From contig NZ_CP098806.1 in assembly GCF_023822005.2 (NCBI RefSeq), positions 2,108,001 through 2,172,000 on the forward strand: 64,000 nt of DNA. Reading direction: 5' to 3'. The notes beneath the pieces are model-generated. The model saw only the letters and a list, made by a program, of their open reading frames with translations. It was not told the DNA's origin and made no database searches. Numbering within the stretch: the stretch's first letter is position 1; each line of letters opens with the position of its first letter. Of the stretch, positions 51,650-58,657 are shown in pieces. A program made the translations under genes and the position numbers. Source of the stretch: Dyadobacter fanqingshengii. Its GTDB lineage: Bacteria; Bacteroidota; Bacteroidia; Cytophagales; Spirosomataceae.

Positions 51650-52393
51650 TTATTTTAATGCGTAGGTATGATAACCACCATCCACTGTGACCTCAGTTCC
51701 CGAAATAAAGCTTGCGGCATCAGAAGCCAGAAACAATATTGTTTTGGCAATTTCATCGGGATGACCAATTCTTTGCAATGCGGCAACGCTGGCCAAGAAC
51801 TCTTTCGCTTCGGTACTTGCGACAGTATCCAAACCTGGTGTCGCAATAGCTCCCGGGCTGATGATGTTTACGCGGATTTTTCTTCCCGCCAGCTCGTTAG
51901 CTGCAATGTGAGCAATTTTATTAATTGCGCCCTTAGTCGCGGAATATACACTCGTTCCCAGATTCGCAGCATTTGCAGCCGATGAAGATGTGAACAATAC
52001 CGATGCGCCCTCTGCCAGGTGGGGAAGTAATTTTTGTAGCGTGAAAAAATTCCCTTTTACATTGGTATTGAATTGTGCATCAAAATTGGCCTCGGTGACT
52101 TTTTCGATTGGCTCAAATGTTCCAATTCCTGCATTTAGAAAAAGAACATCCAATTTGTTTCCATTTTTCGAGAATGCTTGTTCCAGAATCGAAATGTCTG
52201 CAAGTTTTGAAGTATCCGATACGACAATAGTCAGATTCGGGCTGTTTATTTCCGTGCTGGCCTTTTGCAGATTATCTGCATTTCTTCCCGTAATCCAAAC
52301 ATTTGCCCCTGCGTTGATAAAAGCTTTTGCTGTCGCCAGTCCGATTCCAGTCGTTCCACCTGTGATAACGACGTTTTTGTTTGTAAAATCCAT
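51650..52393 (-). CDS. SDR family oxidoreductase
   Basis: A 247-residue short-chain dehydrogenase. VVITGGTTGIGLATAKAFINAGANVWITGRN (coenzyme binding), LFLNAGIG, VLFTSSSAANA and YSATKGAINKIAHIAANEL (catalytic Tyr/Lys), and the tail ISGTEVTVDGGYHTYALK are all present. It is divergent to an HxlR gene (52484) with a 14-bp dyad operator between, which suggests induction by an electrophile that the reductase removes. Confidence 0.94.
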   Translation of the reverse strand: MDFTNKNVVITGGTTGIGLATAKAFINAGANVWITGRNADNLQKASTEINSPNLTIVVSDTSKLADISILEQAFSKNGNKLDVLFLNAGIGTFEPIEKVTEANFDAQFNTNVKGNFFTLQKLLPHLAEGASVLFTSSSAANAANLGTSVYSATKGAINKIAHIAANELAGRKIRVNIISPGAIATPGLDTVASTEAKEFLASVAALQRIGHPDEIAKTILFLASDAASFISGTEVTVDGGYHTYALK

Positions 52394-52419
52394 AATTAAA
52401 TTTTAGTTATTTTTGTGAT

Positions 52420-52463
52420 CTGTTTTATGAACTGCAATTCAATTAAAGTAGTTCATAAAACAG
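52420..52463. promoter_or_regulatory. 14-bp inverted repeat operator (SDR/HxlR gap)
   Basis: CTGTTTTATGAACT (52420-52433) and AGTTCATAAAACAG (52450-52463) are perfect inverted repeats 30 bp apart, centred in the 90-bp gap between the divergent SDR (start 52393) and HxlR (start 52484) genes. Confidence 0.75.
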
Positions 52464-52483
52464 ACTACTTTTATTCTAAGATT

Positions 52484-52912
52484 ATGAAAACTATAGAGAG
52501 AAGATCAACATGCCCCATCAATTATTCGGTGGAAATTTTCGGTGATAAATGGATGCTTTTGCTGTTGCGGGATATCATGTTTAATGGCAAAAATTCTTTC
52601 CTTGAATTTCGGGCCTCAGATGAGAAAATATCTTCGGCCGTTCTTACTGAAAAGCTGAACTTACTCCTTGACGAAGGAATTGTTTCCAAAGTCACTTCCC
52701 CTAAAAACGCTTCGAAATTCCTTTACCTGATCACTGACAAGGGCATCGAGTTGGTGCCGGTCATGGTGGAAATTCTTACCTGGGGCTCCCGCTACAACCC
52801 CGACGGCGGCCAAAAAACGTGGCTTGACCGGATCAAACAGAATAAAAAGAAAGCGATCGCGGAGTTACAGGATGAATTGAGAAGCCAGTTGCATTCCCAT
52901 GGATTAAGTTAA
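52484..52912 (+). CDS. HxlR family transcriptional regulator
   Basis: A 142-residue HxlR protein. RSTCPINYSVEIFGDKWMLLLLRDIMFNGKNSFLEFRASDEKISSAVLTEKLNLLLDEGIVSKV is the winged helix, with Cys10 at the conserved redox position. YLITDKGIELVPVMVEILTWGSRY follows. The C-terminal 30 residues (KTWLDRIKQNKKKAIAELQDELRSQL) form an extra helix, longer than in the other three HxlR proteins here. I chose the ATG at 52484, after the dyad; an upstream ATG at 52415 would overlap the operator. Confidence 0.92.
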   Translation: MKTIERRSTCPINYSVEIFGDKWMLLLLRDIMFNGKNSFLEFRASDEKISSAVLTEKLNLLLDEGIVSKVTSPKNASKFLYLITDKGIELVPVMVEILTWGSRYNPDGGQKTWLDRIKQNKKKAIAELQDELRSQLHSHGLS

Positions 52913-52946
52913 AATCCAGGGGCTAGATAAGTGAACCTGTACAAAT

Positions 52947-53849
52947 CTAAGGGGCTGTCTCAAAACCAGCCTTGCCGTAAACTTGATCAATAAACTGTTT
53001 CATTGTGGTTGGTTTTCTGCCTAAAAAGCGCTCTAAGGTGCTATCATCTGCATCCATTGTATTTTGTGATAATGCCACAGCCCACATTGAAAACATACCG
53101 ATATATTGATCTGGTACACCAAAGCTTTTTAACATTGATTCAAATTCTTCTACGGGCGGAGACTGATATGAAATTTCTTTCCCGGTAACATTGGTTATTT
53201 CAGTTGCTATATCATAAAAAGACACAGAAGCGGTGTTGGTAAGTTGGTACAGCTTATTTTGATGACCATCCGTAGCCAAAATATGAGCTGCGGCTTCTGC
53301 TAGTTCCTCTCGAAGTACATAACTGGCTTTACCGTTTCTTGCAGGAAATAGAATAGTGCCCTTCTCTACAACCTTTTCGCCGAGAAATACGGGTAACATT
53401 TCCAGATAAATACCATTTTGAAGAATCGTATAATCAATTCCGCTATCCATTAAAAAAGCTTCTGACTCGACATGCGAATTTTGAAACACCGAAATGGCCG
53501 AATTTTCAAAGTCCGGTTTCCTAACGAAGGAGGTGTAAACAATGTGTTTGACGTTAGCTTCTTTGGCGGCTTTGATGACATTGATGTGATGAGCTGTTCT
53601 GTTTTCAATAGCCTGCCGGTCATTACTAGAGACCAATAGTAGCTTGTCTACACCGCTGAAAGCCTGAACCAGTAAGTCATAATTAGCATAATCTCCAACT
53701 CTGGTTTCGATGCCTTTTTCTCGAAGAGCCTCTGATTTGGCTGTATCTCTAACCAAAGCGATAATTTCGGAGGACGCAATTCCTCTTTTTAATAAATGGT
53801 CTATGGCCTTTGAACCAAATTGACCGGTTGCACCAGTAACTAATATCAT
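52947..53849 (-). CDS. NmrA/SDR-type NAD(P)H-binding quinone reductase-like protein
   Basis: A 300-residue atypical SDR. MILVTGATGQFGSKAIDHLLKRGI (GxxGxxG), VDKLLLVSSND, HIVYTSFVRKPDFENSAISVFQNSHVESEAFLMDSGIDYTILQNGIYLEMLP and ELAEAAAHILATDG fit the NmrA / QOR2 (YtfG) family of NADPH:quinone reductases. The classical YxxxK is absent, as expected for this group. It is divergent to an HxlR gene at 53962. Confidence 0.9.
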   Translation of the reverse strand: MILVTGATGQFGSKAIDHLLKRGIASSEIIALVRDTAKSEALREKGIETRVGDYANYDLLVQAFSGVDKLLLVSSNDRQAIENRTAHHINVIKAAKEANVKHIVYTSFVRKPDFENSAISVFQNSHVESEAFLMDSGIDYTILQNGIYLEMLPVFLGEKVVEKGTILFPARNGKASYVLREELAEAAAHILATDGHQNKLYQLTNTASVSFYDIATEITNVTGKEISYQSPPVEEFESMLKSFGVPDQYIGMFSMWAVALSQNTMDADDSTLERFLGRKPTTMKQFIDQVYGKAGFETAP

Positions 53850-53895
53850 GTTGTTTTTTGTTTATGATAAGCAAAGTTACTGTCGCTGCTATATT

Positions 53896-53939
53896 AAGTA
53901 TAGTTTGTAATCATAAAATATCAGTATACTTTTGTATAC
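53896..53939. promoter_or_regulatory. HxlR-type operator (NmrA-like/HxlR gap)
   Basis: AAGTATA (53896-53902) and TATACTT (53925-53931) are inverted repeats 29 bp apart, the same spacing as at 42114/42143. A further TATACT follows at 53935-53940. They lie between the divergent NmrA-like gene (start 53849) and the HxlR gene. Confidence 0.6.
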
Positions 53940-53961
53940 TCGATACCTTAAATTAATGATT

Positions 53962-54342
53962 ATGAGTGATTTCAAAGATTTTATTGGAAGTGAAAAAGGC
54001 CCGCAATGTCCAAGGGTCTATATTTTGGCTTTATCAGATACATTGAATGTTATCAGTGGCAAATGGAAGCTCCCGATCATTGCAGCGCTCCTCCGGGGTG
54101 TAAACCGCTTTAAAGATTTGCTCGATAGCACGGAAAAGATAACGCCTCGAATGTTATCAAAAGAATTGAAGGAGCTTGAAATCAATAGTATTGTGGAGCG
54201 CAAAGTGTATAATCAGACACCAGTGCTGATTGAATACAGGTTAACAAAGTCTGGAAAAGACATTGCAAATGTGATCGATTCGATGATTGACTGGGGGATG
54301 ATTCACAGGACACAGGTGATCACAAAAACCGAAGCAGAATAA
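53962..54342 (+). CDS. HxlR family transcriptional regulator
   Basis: A 126-residue HxlR protein: GPQCPRVYILALSDTLNVISGKWKLPIIAALLRGVNRFKDLLDSTEKITPRMLSKELKELEINSIVERKV, then YRLTKSGKDIANVIDSMIDWGMIH. The N-terminal Cys is at residue 16 (PQCP). ATG codons at 53956 and 53962 are equally good starts. It is divergent to the NmrA-like reductase. Confidence 0.93.
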   Translation: MSDFKDFIGSEKGPQCPRVYILALSDTLNVISGKWKLPIIAALLRGVNRFKDLLDSTEKITPRMLSKELKELEINSIVERKVYNQTPVLIEYRLTKSGKDIANVIDSMIDWGMIHRTQVITKTEAE

Positions 54343-54444
54343 GGAAGTCCCTAGACATTCTATCCTGCATTTTAGATACAACAAAACATGATTTGGAAAC
54401 AAATTCTGTTGCAAAATTCCAACATTTGCTACGAATCGGAACCT

Positions 54445-55014
54445 ATGGAAGCATTCATCAATTACGTATTACAGTTTGGAAATCTGAACAAGCAGCAAAC
54501 AGATTTCATTATGAGCAAAGCAAAAACGCTGGAACTTCATAAGGATGATTATTTTTCGGAAGCCGGAAAGATCCCCAAGCTGGTTGGGTTTCTTCTTGAA
54601 GGTGTCGTTCGTTTCTGCTATTACAATAATAAAGGTGAAGAGATTACTCAATATTTCGTTGACGAAAACAATTTCGTTTCAGACCAACAAAGGTTTGAGG
54701 CACAAGTGATTGCTTCCGAGTATATACAGGCAGTTACCTCTTGTAAATTACTTGTTTTTTCAAAGAAAGATTGGGATGAGATCGGAAATACGATCGTTGG
54801 CTGGAATGCTATTACAGGTCTGATAATGAAAAATTGCTTGTTAAAAACGATCGAAAGAAGGAGCCCGTTGGTTTCAGAAGATGCAACCACCCGTTATTTA
54901 TCGTTCATTGAACATTTCCCCGGTCTTGTCAATCGTATTCCGCTTTCTCACATCGCTTCTTACCTGGGAATTACACAGCAATCATTTAGTAGAATAAGAA
55001 AAAATATTCGTTAA
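54445..55014 (+). CDS. Crp/Fnr family transcriptional regulator
   Basis: A 189-residue regulator. The sensor beta-roll includes HKDDYFSEAGKIPKLVGFLLEGVVRFCYYNNKGEEITQYFVDENNFVSDQQRFEAQVIASEYIQAVTSCKLLVFSKKDW. The HTH is RIPLSHIASYLGITQQSFSRIRKNI, with the QQSFSRIR recognition helix usual in Bacteroidota members. No cAMP signature is visible. The ATG at 54445 starts the conserved domain; the frame is open to 54388. A perfect palindrome and an SDR gene follow. Confidence 0.92.
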   Translation: MEAFINYVLQFGNLNKQQTDFIMSKAKTLELHKDDYFSEAGKIPKLVGFLLEGVVRFCYYNNKGEEITQYFVDENNFVSDQQRFEAQVIASEYIQAVTSCKLLVFSKKDWDEIGNTIVGWNAITGLIMKNCLLKTIERRSPLVSEDATTRYLSFIEHFPGLVNRIPLSHIASYLGITQQSFSRIRKNIR

Positions 55015-55022
55015 AATCGCTT

Positions 55023-55038
55023 TTTACCAATTGGTAAA
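55023..55038. promoter_or_regulatory. Perfect 16-bp palindrome after the Crp/Fnr gene
   Basis: TTTACCAATTGGTAAA begins 9 bp after the regulator stop codon and 56 bp before the SDR start at 55094. The layout copies that of the Crp/Fnr-palindrome-RidA unit at 3680-4733. Confidence 0.6.
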
Positions 55039-55093
55039 TCGTCCCCTTTTTTAGATACCGACATTTGTGTCATTCATTTAATTCAATAAAAAG

Positions 55094-55957
55094 ATGAGCA
55101 AAAAAGTCGTATTAATAACAGGAACAAATAGTGGTTTTGGATGGCTTACCGCCCATAGTGTTGTCGCTTTGGGGCATAAAGTTTACGCTACAATGAGAGA
55201 CACCGACGGGAAGAATGCTGATAAAGCAAAAGCCTTGTCGCAGCTAGAAAACGTGACCGTTCTGGATGTGTCGCTAACGGATGAAACAAGTGTAAAAAAT
55301 GCTTTTGACTCCGTTACAGCAAAAGGAACGATCGATGTATTGGTCAACAATGCAGGTGCTGGAATGTTCGGTGTGGCTGAAAGTTCTACGACAGCTGATG
55401 TGCAGCGCATGTTTGATGTCAATGTTTTCGCTCCTTGGAGGCTGATGAAGCTAGTCTTGCCAGCTATGCGCAAGCAATCCGATGGTCTGATCATTAATAT
55501 TTCAAGTGGATTCGGAACAGTTTCCTTTCCTTTTTCTACGGTGTATAGTGCTTCTAAATTTGGTTTGGAAGGATTAAGCGAAGGCTTACATTATGAATTA
55601 AAACCTTTGGGAGTGGATGTAGCCATTATTCAGCCCGGCACTTTCCCAACCGAAATGTCCCAGAAAATACAGTCTGGCTCTGACACATCGATCGTTGACG
55701 AATATAAAGCCATATCGGAATATCCAAATAAAATGTTTGCTGCCATCGGTCAGATTTTTGAAACTGTAAAACCTGATCCCCAGGATGTTGCGGATGCAGT
55801 GGTTCAGCTGATCAATTTACCAAAAGGGCAAAGGCCGCTAAGAACAGTTGTTGATCCCTCCACGGGAGAATTGATTAAAAGGGCCAACGACGCTGTCCAT
55901 GTTGAATATGCAAAAGCTTTGACGGCATTTGGGATGGAAGGGCTGCTATCGAGTTGA
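55094..55957 (+). CDS. SDR family oxidoreductase
   Basis: A 287-residue SDR. VVLITGTNSGFGWLTAHSVVALGHKVYATMRDT (coenzyme), DVLVNNAGAGMFG, IINISSGFGTVSFPFSTVYSASKFGLEGLSEGLHYEL (Ser, Tyr and Lys) and VAIIQPGTFPTEM are all present. It is longer than classical SDRs, with an alpha-helical tail (DPQDVADAVVQLINLPKGQRPLRTVVDPSTGELIKRANDAVHVEYAKALTAFGM). The Crp/Fnr gene and palindrome upstream suggest control by that regulator. Confidence 0.93.
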   Translation: MSKKVVLITGTNSGFGWLTAHSVVALGHKVYATMRDTDGKNADKAKALSQLENVTVLDVSLTDETSVKNAFDSVTAKGTIDVLVNNAGAGMFGVAESSTTADVQRMFDVNVFAPWRLMKLVLPAMRKQSDGLIINISSGFGTVSFPFSTVYSASKFGLEGLSEGLHYELKPLGVDVAIIQPGTFPTEMSQKIQSGSDTSIVDEYKAISEYPNKMFAAIGQIFETVKPDPQDVADAVVQLINLPKGQRPLRTVVDPSTGELIKRANDAVHVEYAKALTAFGMEGLLSS

Positions 55958-56061
55958 TCGGCAGCCAAGTCATTCCAGAATCGGCGGATCTTATAATAAA
56001 ATTGAGGAAACACGACTATCCTATGTCCCGGGTACACTTTGATTATGTCGATACTTTCTAG

Positions 56062-56275
56062 CTATTTTCGTCGTATTTCTGGCAAGATCCAAAAGTGGCG
56101 GACATTGTAAAAGAAAGCGGTCGTAAGCAGCTGATCCTATGCGGTTTGTGGACAGAGGTGTGTGTTGCTATGCCTGCGATCCAGGCACTAAGCGTTGGAA
56201 CATGGCGGAGGAAGCGGAGTATCGCTTGCTTGGGAATTGCAGCTTCTGGCGACTCCTGTACAAGAAAATAAGTGA
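56062..56275 (+). pseudogene. Isochorismatase-family hydrolase remnant
   Basis: From 56086 the frame reads DPKVADIVKESGRKQLILCG and LWTEVCVAMPAIQALSVG, matching the middle of isochorismatase-like hydrolases (W-x-DP-x-xxAVxxTGRK-LIxAGLWTEVCV) and its catalytic Cys. Stops occur upstream at 56059. Downstream the family tail (SLAWELQLLATPVQE) lies in another frame to a TGA at 56273. The start, a large middle part and the frame are lost, so it is clearly decayed. Confidence 0.7.
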
Positions 56276-56347
56276 CAATGAGAAAGCAACATCTTGATCG
56301 AGTCAGGGTGTTGCTTTTTATTTTTTTAACCATAAAAATTAAAAAAC

Positions 56348-56551
56348 ATGAGCGAACAAGCAGCCCTGATGATGGACAATAATCTCCGCCAGGTTTGGAA
56401 TGAAAGAGATTCGGACGCCAGGTTGAAAGTCATCGAGAAAATTTACGATATCGCAGCAAATCTGTACCACGTGGGAGATCACGTTACAGGTTTTGAATCG
56501 ATCAATAACAGCGTCACATCCACATTGAAACATTTGCCTGCAGTAGTTTAA
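56348..56551 (+). pseudogene. Truncated NTF2/SnoaL-like protein (67 residues)
   Basis: The frame MSEQAALMMDNNLRQVWNERDSDARLKVIEKIYDIAANLYHVGDHVTGFESINNSVTSTLKHLPAVV has the start of an NTF2-like fold (LRxVWNERDxxRRLxxIxxIYxxDAxLY...VTGxxAIxxxV). These proteins usually have about 125-150 residues, so this is half a protein. No continuation is found. It could be a small real protein, but truncation is more likely given the isochorismatase remnant just before it. Confidence 0.55.
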
Positions 56552-56682
56552 ATTTACTTGTACATACACGGCAGGACAGTTGACAAATTGGGATGTACTT
56601 ATTTACATTGTCATTACAAGAAATTTTTGCATAATGTAAAGCGAGTTAGATAGCTCAATTGGAAGTTTTGTCCCGGATTTGC

Positions 56683-57285
56683 GTGAAACAAGCAAAAGAT
56701 CTATACGATACTTATTTATCTGAGCGCTGGATAATGTTCTGCGCAGGGGACATTACGGCCTATGGCGACCTGGTAGACTATAATTTCAATTCGCTTTATC
56801 ACTACGGCACGAGATTTTCTCCTGACAAGGATCTTATTAAAGATTGCATCCAGGATTTGTTTATGGATATCTGGGAAAAGCGAGGAAAACTGGACCATAT
56901 CATTGCGATCAAACCCTACCTTTTTCAATCTCTGAGAAATAATTTGATCGCCAGGCTTAAAAAGCAATCAAGGTTTTCTAACCTGTCGGTCAATGAAGAA
57001 TTGTTTTCAAACGATATATCCCCTGAATCGAAGTGGATTACGGACGAAATTGATGAACTTAACAATAGCCGGCTCTTGAACGGCATTGAAGCGCTCCCGA
57101 AAAGACAGCGGGAGGCACTTTACCTTAAATACTACGAGGACCTCTCGCACGAAGAAATTGCCGGGATTATGGGACTGCAACGCCAGGCGGTGGCTAACTA
57201 CATTCATTATGGTATCCTGAAACTGAGGGAATACTGGAAATATAAGACAATCCTGCTTGCCATGATCACCGATTACATGATCTGA
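56683..57285 (+). CDS. ECF-type RNA polymerase sigma factor (FecI-like)
   Basis: About 200 residues. Region 2 shows DLIKDCIQDLFMDIWEKRGKLDHIIAIKPYLFQSLRNNLIARLKKQ; region 4 shows LLNGIEALPKRQREALYLKYYEDLSHEEIAGIMGLQRQAVANYIHYGILKLREYW. It starts a sigma-FecR-SusC-SusD locus and should be released when the receptor binds its ligand. The start is uncertain: GTG at 56683 keeps the conserved ERWIMFCAGDITAYGDL lead, the TTG at 56659 is also open, and the first ATG (56734) would begin within that motif. Confidence 0.85.
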   Translation: MKQAKDLYDTYLSERWIMFCAGDITAYGDLVDYNFNSLYHYGTRFSPDKDLIKDCIQDLFMDIWEKRGKLDHIIAIKPYLFQSLRNNLIARLKKQSRFSNLSVNEELFSNDISPESKWITDEIDELNNSRLLNGIEALPKRQREALYLKYYEDLSHEEIAGIMGLQRQAVANYIHYGILKLREYWKYKTILLAMITDYMI

Positions 57286-57392
57286 GGGCCTCATTTAAAC
57301 CAATAAAAAAAAATTCGATTTTTTTCACAATCCATGGGTATGGAGTTGCGACTGTTCACTCATCGTGTCAGAAGTAACTATTTAACAATTCC

Positions 57393-58454
57393 ATGAATAA
57401 CTATAAGAACTTCGAGGTGAAAGACTGGGTTGATGATCCGGGGTTTCGCAAATGGGTTTACGAAGGTGCACAGGATGCTTTCTGGGTTACGGTTCTTGAA
57501 AACACTCCCTCGCAGGTCGAAAACATGGAGCAGGCCAGGAAAATTTTGCTCATGGTGCGTGGCGAAGTAACGGATATTTCTGAACAGGAACTCGCTGCGA
57601 GAAAGTCAGAATTGCTTGAATTTGCCGCGCAAGAAAAGCAGATACGGTCCTGGTGGCGGGGACGGTGGTTTCAGGCTGCGGCTGTATTGCTAATCACGCT
57701 CGGTTTTGGCGGATATCACTGGAAACGGATTTTTCCAGCACCTTATAATGCTGTTCTCACGCAATCGGGAACGAGTAAAATTATTGAAATCATCAACGAA
57801 CATAATGAAGTAAAGCTCGTGACGTTGCCCGATGGCAGTTCTGTTATATTAAAAAAAGCCGCCAAGATCAGCTTTCCCGAAAAATTTTCTGCAGACAAGC
57901 GTGAAGTCGTAATGTCAGGAGAAGCATTTTTTGAAGTTCAAAAAGATCCCGTACAGCCGTTTTATATTTATTCCGGTGAAATGTTGACAAAGGTTACCGG
58001 CACCAGTTTCAGCATTAAGGCCAATGCCGCTGAAAAACAGGTTCAGCTCGTCGTTAAAACGGGTACGGTTGAAATCTCCGTAAACAGTTCTGATAAAGAA
58101 ACAAAGGACAATCGTTTGATACTCAATCCCAATCAGCTTGTTACACTCAACCGGGAAAGCAGTGCGCTCGAAACCCGCAATGTTAAAGAACCTGTGCTGA
58201 TCAATCTGCCTATCGAATCTCAATATTTTACTTTCAAAAAAACGCCGGTAAAAGAAGTTTTCAGGATGCTGGAACTGGCATATGGGGTGCATATCAACTT
58301 TGACAAGCAAGTAACGTCCCAGTGTAACATTACCGCCAGCCTTGGCGACGAACCGGTCCGCGAAAAATTACAGATGATCTGTGAAGTTTTGGACGCAAGA
58401 TTTGAAATGAAGGACAACGCGATTATCGTCTATTCCGAAGGATGTGAAAAATAA
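57393..58454 (+). CDS. FecR family anti-sigma/sensor protein
   Basis: A 353-residue protein. The N-terminal 90 residues are cytoplasmic, one helix spans about 93-109 (FQAAAVLLITLGFGGYH), and the periplasmic FecR domain follows (VTLPDGSSVILKKAAKISFPEKFSADKREVVMSGEAFFEVQKDPVQPFYIYSGEMLTKVTGTSFSIKA). A DUF4974-type tail ends it (KTPVKEVFRMLELAYGVHINFDKQVTSQCNITASLGDEPVREKLQMICEVLDARFEMKDNAIIVYSEGC). It holds or activates the ECF sigma factor encoded 107 bp upstream and contacts the STN domain of the receptor downstream. Confidence 0.94.
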   Translation: MNNYKNFEVKDWVDDPGFRKWVYEGAQDAFWVTVLENTPSQVENMEQARKILLMVRGEVTDISEQELAARKSELLEFAAQEKQIRSWWRGRWFQAAAVLLITLGFGGYHWKRIFPAPYNAVLTQSGTSKIIEIINEHNEVKLVTLPDGSSVILKKAAKISFPEKFSADKREVVMSGEAFFEVQKDPVQPFYIYSGEMLTKVTGTSFSIKANAAEKQVQLVVKTGTVEISVNSSDKETKDNRLILNPNQLVTLNRESSALETRNVKEPVLINLPIESQYFTFKKTPVKEVFRMLELAYGVHINFDKQVTSQCNITASLGDEPVREKLQMICEVLDARFEMKDNAIIVYSEGCEK

Positions 58455-58512
58455 AATTTCCCGCAAAAACTAACTCAAATGACGCCTATGCACTAAAATG
58501 TTTCCGAAAAAA

Positions 58513-58586
58513 AGCCGGTAATGAATGACATCACCGGCTGAATTGATCTCCAATGCAGTCTTCACGACCCGGTTTCGCACACCGGG
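58513..58586. other. Two small hairpins upstream of the SusC gene
   Basis: AGCCGGT (58513-58519) pairs with ACCGGCT (58533-58539). CCCGGT (58568-58573) pairs with ACCGGG (58581-58586). The first has a run of A on its left side, so it would end transcription on the minus strand. On the plus strand both could structure the receptor leader. They lie between FecR and SusC. Confidence 0.35.
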
Positions 58587-58657
58587 GAAGTTTCAAAAAT
58601 GACTGAGGAGGGGGTTTGCAATCTGCTATTAAAGAACACAAAACCTATTTCAAAATT

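Noticed and set aside
56630..56680. Possible tRNA-like GAGTTAGATAGCTCAATTGG segment
   Set aside because: It resembles a tRNA D-arm by eye, but no anticodon stem, T-arm or acceptor stem follows.
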